From Mordavella massiliensis (GTDB lineage: Bacteria > Bacillota > Clostridia > Lachnospirales > Lachnospiraceae), in the NCBI RefSeq assembly GCF_016902415.1, contig NZ_JACJLV010000008.1, positions 1-64,000 of the forward strand: a DNA stretch of 64,000 nucleotides, written 5' to 3'. The translations under genes and the position numbers were made by a program. Numbering within the stretch: the first letter of the stretch is position 1; each line of letters starts with the position of its first letter. Below, piece by piece: positions 33,288 to 42,878 of the stretch. Under the pieces are notes generated by a model. That model made no database searches and was not told where the DNA came from. It saw only the letters and a program-made list of their open reading frames with translations.

Positions 33288-34154
33288 ATGAAAAATGATA
33301 AAAAACGGACGTATCTGTTGATCACAATACCGATCCTGGCATTGTTCGTATGTTTTAACACCATCCCTCTGATCCGTGGTGTGATCTACAGTTTCACAAA
33401 CTTCAGAGGTTTTGGTTCCTACGACTGGGTAGGCCTCCGTAACTATATTGACCTGTTTGGTGATTCCCGCGTTGGCGGTTCTTACCTGTTTACCTTTAAG
33501 CTGGCCATCTGCGCCACAGTTCTGACCAACGTGATTAGCCTGATCCTGGCTCTTGGCCTGAACGGCAAGATCCGTGCAAAAAGCTTTTTCCGCGCGGCAT
33601 ATTTCCTGCCGAATGTTCTGGGCGCGCTGGTTGTAGGTTACATTTTCCAGTATCTGTTTACCTACATCATCCCGGCGCTGGGCGAGATGATCGGAAGCCC
33701 GACCTTAAGCCAGAGTATGCTTTCCAATGAAAACCTGGCATGGTTCGCCATCGTGATCGTCTGCTGCTGGCAGGCAGTTGCCATGAACACGATCATCTAT
33801 ATCTCCGGCCTTCAGACCGTACCGGAAGATGTGTACGAAGCAGGCGACCTGGACGGCGCCACCGGATGGAAGCGCTTCCGCCACCTGACCTTCCCCCTGA
33901 TCATCCCGTTCTTTACCATCAACATGGTTCTGTGTGTCAAGAACTTCCTGATGGTATTCGACCAGATCATGGCCATGACAAAAGGCGGTCCTGCACAGAG
34001 TACCGAATCCATCTCCTACCTGATCTACAACAATGGTATGTCAGGCGGACAGTTCGGATTCCAGAGCGCTAACGCCGTCATCTTCTTCATCGTGATCGTC
34101 GTACTTTCCGGCGCACAGATGACCATATCCAGCAGGAAGGAGGAGCAGTTATAA
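33288..34154 (+). CDS. sugar ABC transporter permease (MsmF-like)
   Basis: A 288-aa inner-membrane permease with six helices. The EAA loop contacting the ATPase is present as EDVYEAGDLDGATGWKRFRHLTFPLIIP (near residue 185). The long N-terminal helix (LLITIPILALFVCFNTIPLIRGVIYSF) is usual for the MalF/MsmF class. It overlaps the second permease by one base (TAATG). No ATPase gene is found in the operon. Confidence 0.95.
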   Translation: MKNDKKRTYLLITIPILALFVCFNTIPLIRGVIYSFTNFRGFGSYDWVGLRNYIDLFGDSRVGGSYLFTFKLAICATVLTNVISLILALGLNGKIRAKSFFRAAYFLPNVLGALVVGYIFQYLFTYIIPALGEMIGSPTLSQSMLSNENLAWFAIVIVCCWQAVAMNTIIYISGLQTVPEDVYEAGDLDGATGWKRFRHLTFPLIIPFFTINMVLCVKNFLMVFDQIMAMTKGGPAQSTESISYLIYNNGMSGGQFGFQSANAVIFFIVIVVLSGAQMTISSRKEEQL

Positions 34155-34999
34155 TGAAAAAAGCAAGAATTGGAAATCAGACCAACTGGACTGTTGTGAT
34201 CTTATTGATCCTGGGATTAAGCACTGTAGTTTTTCCATTATACATGGCTGTTGTAATTGCGTTTAAGCAGCCGTCCGAAATGACAAACAGCATTTCCGGT
34301 ATCCTCTCACTTCCGGCAAGCTTCAGTTTAAGCAATTTCTCACAGGCCATGGAAGTGACAGATTTCTGGCGCTCCCTGACTAACAGTATCCTGATCACTG
34401 TAGTAACCGTAGTTCTCTCCGTACTGATCCACTCCCTGATGGGATATGCCATCGGAAGAAACCGGGCGCACAGTAAATTTTACAAATTCGTATACTTATT
34501 TATCGTAAGCGGCATGTTTGTTCCGTTCGCGATCCTGATGATGCCTCTGGCAAAACAGACCGCTGAGATGGAACTTGCAAATTGGGCTGGCGTAATCATC
34601 CTTTATGTGGTATTCTATATGCCGATGAACGTACTGTTGTACTCTGGATACCTGGTAAATATTCCGATCGCGCTGGAAGAAGCTGCCGAGGTTGACGGAG
34701 CCACCACATGGAGCACCTACTGGAAGATCATCTTCCCGATCATGAAGCCCATGCATGCGACAGTCGCGATCATCACTGCACTGGCCGTATGGAACGACGT
34801 AATGACGCCTCTGATCATTATGGCCGGTACCGGACAGAACACACTGCCTCTGGCACAGCTGAATTTCCAGACACAGTTCGGTACCAACTACAACCTGGCA
34901 TTTGCCTCTTATCTGCTGGCGCTGATCCCGATCCTGATCTTCTACGTGATCTGCCAGAAACAGATTCTGAACGGTGTTGTAAACGGTGCAGTCAAATAA
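34154..34999 (+). CDS. sugar ABC transporter permease (MsmG-like)
   Basis: A 281-aa permease with six helices and the EAA motif LEEAAEVDGATTWSTYWKIIFPIMKP (near 178). It pairs with the preceding permease to make the channel. Firmicute CUT1 sugar transporters often share a single MsmK-type ATPase encoded elsewhere, which would explain its absence here. 31 nt before the alpha-galactosidase gene. Confidence 0.95.
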   Translation: MKKARIGNQTNWTVVILLILGLSTVVFPLYMAVVIAFKQPSEMTNSISGILSLPASFSLSNFSQAMEVTDFWRSLTNSILITVVTVVLSVLIHSLMGYAIGRNRAHSKFYKFVYLFIVSGMFVPFAILMMPLAKQTAEMELANWAGVIILYVVFYMPMNVLLYSGYLVNIPIALEEAAEVDGATTWSTYWKIIFPIMKPMHATVAIITALAVWNDVMTPLIIMAGTGQNTLPLAQLNFQTQFGTNYNLAFASYLLALIPILIFYVICQKQILNGVVNGAVK

Positions 35000-35030
35000 C
35001 CAGAATCAACATTGAAACGAGGGCAAACTT

Positions 35031-37226
35031 ATGGCAATCTTACTTGACACTAAAAATCGTGTATTTACATTACAGACAAACCATAGTATGTACCAGATGA
35101 AAGCAGACAGGTATGGAGTATTACTCCATACCTTGTTTGGCGAAAAGGGATCCGTTTTTGATTACTCCTATCTGATCACTTACGCGGACCGCGGGTTCTC
35201 CGGCAACCCTTATGATGTGGACGACGAGCGCACCTATTCTCTGGACGCTCTGCCGCAGGAGTATCCCACCTACGGAAGCGGCGATTACCGGGGCAGCGCC
35301 CTGAAAGTATGCTATCCGGACGGCACCACTTCCTGCGAACTGCGCTATGTGGGTTATGAGGTCCTGGAGGGAAAATACAGCATCCCCGGACTGCCGGCCA
35401 TCTACCAGATGGAAGAAAACAAGGCCGACACTCTGGTGATCACTTTGGAGGACACCCGGAAAACCTTTTATGTGCATTTATACTATGGAGTTATGGAAGA
35501 CCTGGATATCATTACCCGGTCTGTCCGCATTGAAAACCACAGTGACAAACCTGTTTTTCTGGAAAATGTGCAAAGTACCTGTGTTGACTATCTGCACGGA
35601 GAATTTGATCTGCACACCTTTTACGGGCGCCACATCAAAGAGCGCAATTATCAGCGCGCTCCAATCCATCACGGAGTACAATCTGTCGGGAGCACACGCG
35701 GAATGTCCAGCCATCAGTACAATCCTTTCCTGATCCTTTCCGATAAAAGAACCACGGAGACCTTTGGAAACTGCTATGGCTTCTCTTTCCTGTACAGCGG
35801 AGATTTCCTGGGAAGCGCCGAATATGATACCTATAATCAGACCCGGCTGCTTCTTGGCATCAACCCCGGCAATTTCAACTACCGCCTGGACCCGGGAAAA
35901 ACCTTCTGTTCTCCGGAAGTAGCCATGGCCTACTCCGGAGAGGGACTGGAACATCTCTCCCACATTTTCCACAGAGCCTTCCGCAACAACCTGTGCAGAG
36001 GGAAATTTAAAAAGGCCCGCAGACCGGTACTCTTAAACAGCTGGGAAGGTGTATACTTTGATTTTAACGGAGAAAAGCTGGTGCAGATGGCAAGGGACGC
36101 CGCTTCCATGGGCATTGAACTCTTTGTCATGGACGACGGCTGGTTCGGCAAGCGGGATAAAGATGTATCCGGCCTGGGCGACTGGGTCGTAAATGAGAAA
36201 AAACTTGGCTGTACGCTGGAAGAACTTTCCGACCAGATCCATGCACTCGGCATGCAGTTTGGCATCTGGTTTGAGCCGGAAGGCATCAGTGAAGACAGTG
36301 ACCTTTACCGGGCGCATCCCGACTGGGCGCTGCAGATTCCCGGGAAAGCTCCCACCCGGTCCCGGTATCAGTTAGTTCTGGATTTCTCCAGACAGGATGT
36401 GCGCGACTATATCTTCGGCCAGATGTGCCAGGTTCTGGACTCTGCAAAGATTGAATACCTGAAATGGGATTTTAACCGCAGTATTACCGATATTTACAGT
36501 GCTCTTCTGCCTGCAGATCAGCAGGGAGAAGTCACACACCGGTATATTCTCGGCCTTTATGATATGCTGGACAAACTGGGCAGACGCTATCCGGACATGC
36601 TGATCGAAGGCTGCTGCGGAGGAGGCGGACGCTTTGACGCCGGCATGCTGTACTATTCGCCCCAGATCTGGGCAAGCGACAACACCGATGCCATCGAACG
36701 GCTGTCGATCCAGTACGGATCTTCCTTCTGCTATCCGATTTCCGCTGTGGGCTCCCATGTATCTCAATGCCCCAACGAGCAGACCGGTCGCTACGCTCCT
36801 ATCAATACCCGGGCAACGGTAGCCATGTCCGGCACCTTTGGATATGAACTGGATGTCAACCATATGACGCCTGTAGAAAAAGAAGTGGTAAAGGCTCAGA
36901 TCTTTGAATTCAAAAAATACTATGACCTGATCCAGTATGGCAACTATTACCGCCTGACAGATCCTCTGAAAACCAAGGACTATCACTGCTGGCAGTTTGC
37001 TGCTGAGGACAGGAGCGAAGCGCTTCTTTGTATCGTAGCTTTACAGATCCGTCCCAACGGCCCCGGATGCTGGACCAGACTTCGCGGACTGGATCCGGAT
37101 GGTATCTATGAGATTGATGGAAAGGAATATCCCGGTGATGTATTGATGCGCGCCGGCATTCCGCTTCCAAAGGCAACGGAAGAATACGAAAGCTTCCGCA
37201 TTTACATCAGGAAAAAACAGGCATAA
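35031..37226 (+). CDS. alpha-galactosidase, GH36
   Basis: A 731-aa cytosolic enzyme that releases terminal alpha-1,6-galactose from melibiose, raffinose and stachyose. The N-terminal beta-sandwich is followed by a TIM barrel with the nucleophile Asp480 in YLKWDFNRS and the acid/base Asp550 in WASDNTDAIERL; CCGGGGRFD precedes it (CSSGGGRFD in many relatives). Length fits the tetrameric GH36 group I enzymes. No signal peptide, so sugars are imported intact by the operon's transporter. Last gene, followed by a terminator. Confidence 0.96.
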   Translation: MAILLDTKNRVFTLQTNHSMYQMKADRYGVLLHTLFGEKGSVFDYSYLITYADRGFSGNPYDVDDERTYSLDALPQEYPTYGSGDYRGSALKVCYPDGTTSCELRYVGYEVLEGKYSIPGLPAIYQMEENKADTLVITLEDTRKTFYVHLYYGVMEDLDIITRSVRIENHSDKPVFLENVQSTCVDYLHGEFDLHTFYGRHIKERNYQRAPIHHGVQSVGSTRGMSSHQYNPFLILSDKRTTETFGNCYGFSFLYSGDFLGSAEYDTYNQTRLLLGINPGNFNYRLDPGKTFCSPEVAMAYSGEGLEHLSHIFHRAFRNNLCRGKFKKARRPVLLNSWEGVYFDFNGEKLVQMARDAASMGIELFVMDDGWFGKRDKDVSGLGDWVVNEKKLGCTLEELSDQIHALGMQFGIWFEPEGISEDSDLYRAHPDWALQIPGKAPTRSRYQLVLDFSRQDVRDYIFGQMCQVLDSAKIEYLKWDFNRSITDIYSALLPADQQGEVTHRYILGLYDMLDKLGRRYPDMLIEGCCGGGGRFDAGMLYYSPQIWASDNTDAIERLSIQYGSSFCYPISAVGSHVSQCPNEQTGRYAPINTRATVAMSGTFGYELDVNHMTPVEKEVVKAQIFEFKKYYDLIQYGNYYRLTDPLKTKDYHCWQFAAEDRSEALLCIVALQIRPNGPGCWTRLRGLDPDGIYEIDGKEYPGDVLMRAGIPLPKATEEYESFRIYIRKKQA

Positions 37227-37241
37227 AAAAATATATGCGAA

Positions 37242-37280
37242 AAGGGCGCTCCCCTGTCATGGGGAACGCCCTTCTTTCCT
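37242..37280 (+). terminator. terminator of the alpha-galactoside operon
   Basis: The hairpin AAGGGCG-x-TCCCC / GGGGA-x-CGCCCTT (37242-37254, 37261-37273) is followed by CTTTCCT. It is between convergent operons and its A-rich upstream side may serve the hydrogenase gene as well. Confidence 0.75.
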
Positions 37281-37297
37281 GCTCTAATTTCTAACTG

Positions 37298-39055
37298 TTA
37301 TTTATATCCGATACCGGTCTTTGCCATAGCTTCCAGATGATCGGTATGCAGAAGCATATGCGCTTTATGAGAATTGGGCTCTCCAAAATATTCCGCATAT
37401 AACTGATTGATATCCGGATTCTCATGAGAGAACCGAAGATCTGCATTTTCATCCAGGCAGTACAGCTTTTTGCCCCGGTCAAAGGCCCACTCTTCGCCGT
37501 CGTGGATTGGCTGTCCGCCGCCGCCTACGCAGCCGCCGGGACAGGCCATCACTTCTACGAAATCATAGTGCACTTCTCCGCGCTCGATCATATCCAGCAG
37601 TCTCCTGGTATTTCCCAGTCCGCTGACTACAGCGATCCGTACAGTGATATCATCAATAGCAAGTTCTGCTTCCATAACCCCGTGGTTTTCCTGGAATCCA
37701 GGGCTTCTGACCATCTTAAAGGCATCTGCCGGAGGATTTTCCTTTTTCAGGATATAGTAAGCTGTACGAAGCGCTGCTTCCATTACGCCTCCGGTCGCTC
37801 CAAAGATCACGCCTGCGCCGGTGCCTTCCTGCATCGGTCGGTCACTTTCGATATCTTCCAGTGTCTCCGGACTGATATGAGCGGAACGGATCATTTTCGC
37901 CAGTTCTCTGGTCGTCAGTACCGCGTCAATATCATGGCCCGCGTATTCTTCATAAAACATCTCCATCTCACGCTCGCCCTTCTTTGCCACGCAGGGCATG
38001 ATGGACAGCGTATAGATCTTCTCCGGCGCAACTCCCAGCTTATCTGCAAAATAGGTCTTCATCACCGCTCCAAACATCTGCTGCGGCGATTTCGCCGTAG
38101 ACAGCTGTTTCACCAGATGCGGATACTGGGACTTGATAAACCGGAGCCAGCCCGGACAGCAGGAGGTAAACATGGGACGCTCTTTAAACTCGCCTGTAAC
38201 AAAACGCTGCACGAATTCATTGGCCTCTTCCATGATCGTCAGGTCTGCAGAGAAGGTGGTGTCAAATACATAATCTGCGCCCATCTTCTTTAATGCATCC
38301 AGGATCTTTCCTACTGGAGCCTCATCCGGAGTCAGCCCCAGTTCTTCTGCCCATGCGGTACGCACTGCAGGAGCTACCTGGGCTACTACGATCTTTTCCG
38401 GATCCTCGATTGCTTCCCATACCTGCTCTGTATCGTCCCGCTCTCTCAACGCGCCTACCGGACAGTGGGTAATACACTGGCCGCAAAGTACGCAGTTTGC
38501 TTCTTCAATAGTCTTATGTCCTGCCACATTCACATTCGTTCTGGAACCGGTGCCCTCCACATCCCATACGCACATACTCTGTACCTTTTCACAGATCTGG
38601 ATACAGCGCATGCACTGGATACATTTGGAAGAATCCCGGATCAGCGGGAAGTCTTTATTCCAGGGCATCTTTTTAGGCTCTTTTTTAAAAGGAATGTCAA
38701 TAATATTCAAGTCATTGGCTATTGTCTGGAGACTGCAGTTTCCGCTTCTTGCACAGGTCACACACTGACAGTCATGCTGGGACAGGATCAGTTCCACATT
38801 GGTCTTCCTGTCGCGACGCACTCTGGGGCTGTTGGTATGGATCACCATGCCTTCCTGTGCCACATTGTTACAGGACGTAACCAGTCTGTCTTTTCCTTCT
38901 ACTTCTACCACACACACACGACAGGCTGCGATCTCATTGATCCCTTTCAGATAACAAAGATTGGGGATCGGAATGCCATTCTGTTTGGCAGCCTCCATAA
39001 TGGTGGTGTTTTCTTCTACAGATATTTGTTTTCCATCTATTGTAAGATTTACCAT
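37298..39055 (-). CDS. [FeFe] hydrogenase catalytic subunit
   Basis: A 585-aa soluble hydrogenase. In order: an N-terminal [2Fe-2S] domain (CYLKGINEIAACRVC...SC), a His/Cys [4Fe-4S] site (HDCQCVTCARSGNC), two ferredoxin clusters (CIQCMRCIQIC, CVLCGQCITHCPVGAL) and the H-cluster motifs TSCCPGW, MPCVAKKGE and EVMACPGGCVGGGGQP. A short small-subunit-like tail closes it. It would evolve or oxidise H2 against NAD(P)H or ferredoxin. It overlaps by 7 nt the flavoprotein gene encoded upstream, so the two should form one complex. The HydEFG maturases are not in the window. Confidence 0.95.
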   Translation of the reverse strand: MVNLTIDGKQISVEENTTIMEAAKQNGIPIPNLCYLKGINEIAACRVCVVEVEGKDRLVTSCNNVAQEGMVIHTNSPRVRRDRKTNVELILSQHDCQCVTCARSGNCSLQTIANDLNIIDIPFKKEPKKMPWNKDFPLIRDSSKCIQCMRCIQICEKVQSMCVWDVEGTGSRTNVNVAGHKTIEEANCVLCGQCITHCPVGALRERDDTEQVWEAIEDPEKIVVAQVAPAVRTAWAEELGLTPDEAPVGKILDALKKMGADYVFDTTFSADLTIMEEANEFVQRFVTGEFKERPMFTSCCPGWLRFIKSQYPHLVKQLSTAKSPQQMFGAVMKTYFADKLGVAPEKIYTLSIMPCVAKKGEREMEMFYEEYAGHDIDAVLTTRELAKMIRSAHISPETLEDIESDRPMQEGTGAGVIFGATGGVMEAALRTAYYILKKENPPADAFKMVRSPGFQENHGVMEAELAIDDITVRIAVVSGLGNTRRLLDMIERGEVHYDFVEVMACPGGCVGGGGQPIHDGEEWAFDRGKKLYCLDENADLRFSHENPDINQLYAEYFGEPNSHKAHMLLHTDHLEAMAKTGIGYK

Positions 39056-40881
39056 AATGTTTCTCTGCCTCCTTTAAATATTCCGAATCCGAAGTGATCA
39101 CAGCGCAGACATCTGGATGCCTCCTGTTTTGCTTCTTTTTCTGTCATGCAGTTTTCCACGCCGTCGAAGTCACAGACTCTCTCACAGGCCTCGCGTTCTG
39201 TAAGGTTTACTCTTCCGCAAGGTGTGCGGTCATGGAGACTTGGCTCCGGAATCTCTACATCACAGGAAATCTGATGATGATATCCCAGATATTCATCGAT
39301 GTTTGCCGCTACGACTTTGGCCGCCGCGATCGCCTTGATCACGGATGCCGGTCCGCTGGCACAGTCGCCGCCTGCAAATACACCCGGCATGTTCTCAAAG
39401 GTGCCTGAGCTCTGGGTTACGATCTTGCCGCGGGCTACCGGGATGCCGGCCTCTTCAAAGTGTTTGGTCTCAATATTCTGTCCGATCGCCACGATCAGTA
39501 CGTCGCATGGTATGTAAATATCCTTTTCTCCGGTAGGCCGGATGCTCGCACGTCCGTCCTTGATAGCGCTGACCATCTGCGGAGTCACATAAATACCTCT
39601 GATATGATGGTTTTCGTCTACATCCAGGGAAGCCGGTGCTTTCAGAGTCTGAAGTTCAATACCTTCTGCCACCGCTCCTTCAATCTCTGCCGGAAGCGCT
39701 GTCATATCCGCCACTCTTCTGCGATATACGATGCTGACTTTCTCCGCGCCCAGTCTCTTCGCTGTGCGGACCGCATCCATGGAAACGTTTCCGCCTCCGA
39801 TAACTGCCACATGTTTACCGGAAAGATCCATAATCTGTTTCTTTCCTACATTACGCAGGAACTGTACCGCAGAAAGGATGCCGTCCGCATCTTCCCCTTC
39901 CAGCCCCAGCTTTTTATCCGTGCTGGCTCCGATGGTGATCAGTACCGCGTCATACTGATCTCTCAGTTCCTGGATTGAAATATCCTGTCCGATCTTTAAT
40001 CCGTATTTTACTTCCACGCCTGTCTTCAGGATTGCTTTGATGTCATCATCCAGCCGGTCCTTGGGAAGCCGGTAATTCGGGATACCGTATCTCAACATTC
40101 CGCCCAGCTCCGGAAGCATCTCATACACGGTCGTCTGATGTCCCATCAGCTGCAGATAATAAGCCGCGCTAAGTCCTCCCGGGCCTCCGCCGAGAACCGC
40201 GATCTTCTTACCTGTAGACGGCGCACATGCCGGAGGATCCACCTCGCCTGCATAATCTGCAGCCATCCGCTTTAAGCCGCGGATATTTACGGAATCGTCC
40301 ACCATATTCCGGCGGCATCTTGCTTCGCAGGGATGCTCGCAGATAAAGCCGCAGGTTGTGGGGAACGGATTGTCCTTGCGGATCAGGCGGATCGCGTCTG
40401 CATATCTTCCGGCGCCCACCAAAGCCACATATCCCGGAATATCCACATGTGCCGGACATAAGGATACGCAGGGTACCGGCTGGCTGTATGCACAGGTACA
40501 CCGGCCGTTCTGGATATGCTCCACATAATCATCTCTGTAGCCGATCAGACCCTTATAAACCATCCTTGCAGCTTCATAGCCAATGGCACAGTCTGCGGAC
40601 TCCATAATAGACTTGGCTGTCTGCTCCATCACATCCAGCGTCTCCATCGTAGCATTTCCGTCCAGAACATCCTTGATAAACTGGTTGAGCTGGCCAAGAC
40701 CAATCCTGCAGGGTACACATTTTCCGCAGGTCTGGGCATGGCAGAGCTCCAGGAACGCACGGGCCATGTCCACGGGACATAATCCCGGAGGGCTGGATTC
40801 GATTCTTCGTTCCAGATCCTTATAGAGACCTTCCATCACGACTTCCGCTCTTTTCGGCAAATCGATTTCCAATCTGCTCAT
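39049..40881 (-). CDS. GltD-like FAD/NAD(P) oxidoreductase with NuoF-type C-terminal cluster domain, hydrogenase partner
   Basis: A 610-aa fused flavoprotein. Residues about 45-130 match the C-terminal part of NuoF/HydB with its N3-type cluster (CGKCVPCRIGLGQL). Next comes the glutamate synthase small-subunit module: a Cys-rich N-part (CAYSQPVPCVSLCPAHVDIPGYV, CGFICEHPCEARCRR), FAD-binding KIAVLGGGPGGLSAAYYLQ, and NAD(P)-binding HVAVIGGGNVSMDAVRTAKRLGA. A Cys pattern CLRCDH sits near the end. No glutamate synthase large subunit is near. With the hydrogenase it should form an NAD(P)H-linked H2 complex, like the GltD-associated (HydDB A2-type) group; this assignment is from memory. Confidence 0.88.
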   Translation of the reverse strand: MSRLEIDLPKRAEVVMEGLYKDLERRIESSPPGLCPVDMARAFLELCHAQTCGKCVPCRIGLGQLNQFIKDVLDGNATMETLDVMEQTAKSIMESADCAIGYEAARMVYKGLIGYRDDYVEHIQNGRCTCAYSQPVPCVSLCPAHVDIPGYVALVGAGRYADAIRLIRKDNPFPTTCGFICEHPCEARCRRNMVDDSVNIRGLKRMAADYAGEVDPPACAPSTGKKIAVLGGGPGGLSAAYYLQLMGHQTTVYEMLPELGGMLRYGIPNYRLPKDRLDDDIKAILKTGVEVKYGLKIGQDISIQELRDQYDAVLITIGASTDKKLGLEGEDADGILSAVQFLRNVGKKQIMDLSGKHVAVIGGGNVSMDAVRTAKRLGAEKVSIVYRRRVADMTALPAEIEGAVAEGIELQTLKAPASLDVDENHHIRGIYVTPQMVSAIKDGRASIRPTGEKDIYIPCDVLIVAIGQNIETKHFEEAGIPVARGKIVTQSSGTFENMPGVFAGGDCASGPASVIKAIAAAKVVAANIDEYLGYHHQISCDVEIPEPSLHDRTPCGRVNLTEREACERVCDFDGVENCMTEKEAKQEASRCLRCDHFGFGIFKGGRETLW

Positions 40882-40940
40882 ACATCTTCACTCCTTTTCA
40901 CTCTCTTATGACAAATCATTGACAAACCTCTCTAACCAAC

Positions 40941-40974
40941 ACAGGACGCAGGCCTTAAAAAGCCTACGCCCTGT
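40941..40974. repeat. imperfect hairpin between deoB and the hydrogenase flavoprotein gene
   Basis: Arms ACAGGACGCAGGCCTT and AAGCCTACGCCCTGT pair with a few G-U or mismatched positions. There is no T-run on either strand, so a simple terminator is not convincing. It somewhat resembles the R2 element (CAGGGGACGTAGTCC) and may be a decayed relative. Confidence 0.45.
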
Positions 40975-41029
40975 ATTAATCACACAATTCATTAAAAATA
41001 CTCGGTCTGTTTTCATTGTTCTTAGGAAA

Positions 41030-42229
41030 TTATAACAGATACCTGTAGGAATCGTCAACATTTTCTGTGATATCTGACCAAAAGCTTTTTCCGTCACCCT
41101 GAAAACTTATGTTAAATATGTCGGCAATCGTGGCTGCTATGTCTGCATAACTGTGCCGAATGCCCAGACCGCATCCCTTTTTCAAATGTTCGCCGAAACA
41201 CAGACAGGGCACATACTCCCTGGTATGATCTGTTCCCGGGAATCCGGGGTCGCATCCATGATCCGCTGTAAGGATCAGCACATCTTCCCGGCGCATCTTT
41301 CCCATCAGCTGCCGGATCTTCGGATCCACCTCATTCAACGCATTCACATATCCGTCAATGTCGTTGCGGTGCCCGTAGATCATATCAAAATCCACAAGAT
41401 TTACAAAGCAAAGGCCTTCAAACTCTTTATCCATCAGTTCCAGCGTCTGCTCCATATTCCGGGTATTTCCTTTATTGGGAAATGTCTCCGTGATCCCGCG
41501 TCCGGCAAAAATATCATGGATCTTCCCTACGCCGATCACAGATTTTCCGGCTTTTTTCAGCGCATCCAGAAGTGTTTCCTTCGGGGGTTCCACGGAAAAA
41601 TCATGGCGGTTTACCGTCCGCGTAAAATCAGGATATTCTCCCACAAAAGGTCTGGCGATCACCCGGCCGACTCCGTGTTCTCCTGTCATGATCTTTCTGG
41701 CGATCCGGCAGTCCGCATAAAGTTCTTCCAGCGGAACCTTTTCTTCATGAGCTGCGATCTGAAAGACACTGTCTGCCGATGTATACACGATCAGCTTCCC
41801 GGTCTTAAGATGTTCCCTTCCATAATCGCGGATGACTTCCGTACCGGAATAAGGTCGGTTGCAAAGCACTCCTCTGCCGGTCTCTTTTTCAAACTCCCGG
41901 ATGACCTCATCCGGAAATCCTTCCGGATAAACAGGCAGCGGCTTTGGCGAGATTACACCTGCAATCTCCCAGTGTCCCACTGTGGTATCTTTTCCGGCCG
42001 ACTGTTCCTGAAGTTTCATATAACATCCGATCGTTTCTTCTTTCGTTTTTTGAAAAGAAGTCCCCTCAATCTGATAAAGGCCGAGTTCAGCCAGTGTGGG
42101 AACTTGCAGCTTCCCGCTTCTGACACAGGTGCCCAGTGTATCGCATCCGCTGTCACCGAATCTGTCAGCATCCGGCGCGGCTCCTGCCCCTACGCTGTCC
42201 AGAACGATCAAAAATACACGTTTTGCCAT
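41030..42229 (-). CDS. deoB: phosphopentomutase
   Basis: A 399-aa alkaline-phosphatase-superfamily mutase that interconverts (deoxy)ribose-1-phosphate and -5-phosphate, linking nucleoside phosphorylases to the pentose pathway. Metal-site motifs: VLDSVGAGAAPDA, DTTVGHWEIAG, LVDFDMIYGHRNDIDGY and TADHGCDPGFPGTDHTREYVP. Length is usual. It would process the ribose-1-phosphate made by the uridine phosphorylase at 52.2 kb, although the genes are 10 kb apart. Confidence 0.96.
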   Translation of the reverse strand: MAKRVFLIVLDSVGAGAAPDADRFGDSGCDTLGTCVRSGKLQVPTLAELGLYQIEGTSFQKTKEETIGCYMKLQEQSAGKDTTVGHWEIAGVISPKPLPVYPEGFPDEVIREFEKETGRGVLCNRPYSGTEVIRDYGREHLKTGKLIVYTSADSVFQIAAHEEKVPLEELYADCRIARKIMTGEHGVGRVIARPFVGEYPDFTRTVNRHDFSVEPPKETLLDALKKAGKSVIGVGKIHDIFAGRGITETFPNKGNTRNMEQTLELMDKEFEGLCFVNLVDFDMIYGHRNDIDGYVNALNEVDPKIRQLMGKMRREDVLILTADHGCDPGFPGTDHTREYVPCLCFGEHLKKGCGLGIRHSYADIAATIADIFNISFQGDGKSFWSDITENVDDSYRYLL

Positions 42230-42254
42230 TGGCGAACATCTCCTTTTTTCATCT

Positions 42255-42878
42255 TTACAGATCGATCTTCTGATCTTTATAATAGTAGATCCTGTCTTTT
42301 TCTCCGATAGGTCTTAATACCCGGCAGGGATTTCCCACTGCCACTACATCTGACGGAATGTCTTTTGTCACGACGCTTCCGGCTCCGATCACAGTGTTAT
42401 CGCCCACCGTCACGCCCGGAAGGATGATCACTCCGGCGCCGATCCATACATTTTTCCCGATATGCACCGGTATATTAAACTGATAGGCTTCCTGCCGGAG
42501 TTCCGGCAGGACCGGATGCTCCGCTGTCGCAATCGTCACATTGGGGCCGATCATAGTATAGTCTCCGATATAGATTTCTCCATCATCCACCAGAGTCAGG
42601 TTAAAATTCGCGTACACGTTTTTCCCCATATGTACGTGATGCCCTGCCCAGTTCGCATGAAACGGCGGTTCCAGATAGACGCCCTCGCCGATCTCTGCAA
42701 ACATTTCTTTTAAAAGCGCTTCCCTTTCCTCGTTCTGGGAAGGTCTGGTATGATTATACTCATACAGGCGTTCCAGGCAGACTGCCTGATCCGCAAGCAG
42801 CTCCTCTCCTGTGGGAAGATAGAGTTTCCCTTCCATCATACGGCGGCGTTCCTCTTCCTCGCTAAACTGTTTCCTCAT
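42255..42878 (-). CDS. sugar/maltose O-acetyltransferase (LbH hexapeptide)
   Basis: A 207-aa acetyl-CoA-dependent transferase of the LacA/Maa group. The N-terminal Mac domain (EERRRMMEGKLYLPTGEEL) is followed by left-handed beta-helix hexapeptides (IGDYTMIGPNVTIATAEHP, catalytic His in AEHP; IGAGVIILPGVTVGDNTVIGAGSVVTKDIP). It probably acetylates a glucoside or galactoside. It overlaps the SseB-like gene by 17 nt. A second Maa gene lies at 47.9 kb. Confidence 0.92.
   Translation of the reverse strand: MRKQFSEEEERRRMMEGKLYLPTGEELLADQAVCLERLYEYNHTRPSQNEEREALLKEMFAEIGEGVYLEPPFHANWAGHHVHMGKNVYANFNLTLVDDGEIYIGDYTMIGPNVTIATAEHPVLPELRQEAYQFNIPVHIGKNVWIGAGVIILPGVTVGDNTVIGAGSVVTKDIPSDVVAVGNPCRVLRPIGEKDRIYYYKDQKIDL

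Noticed and set aside
41153-42310. 385-codon plus-strand frame opposite deoB
   Set aside because: Shadow of deoB; its translation shows no fold or motif and lacks a ribosome site.
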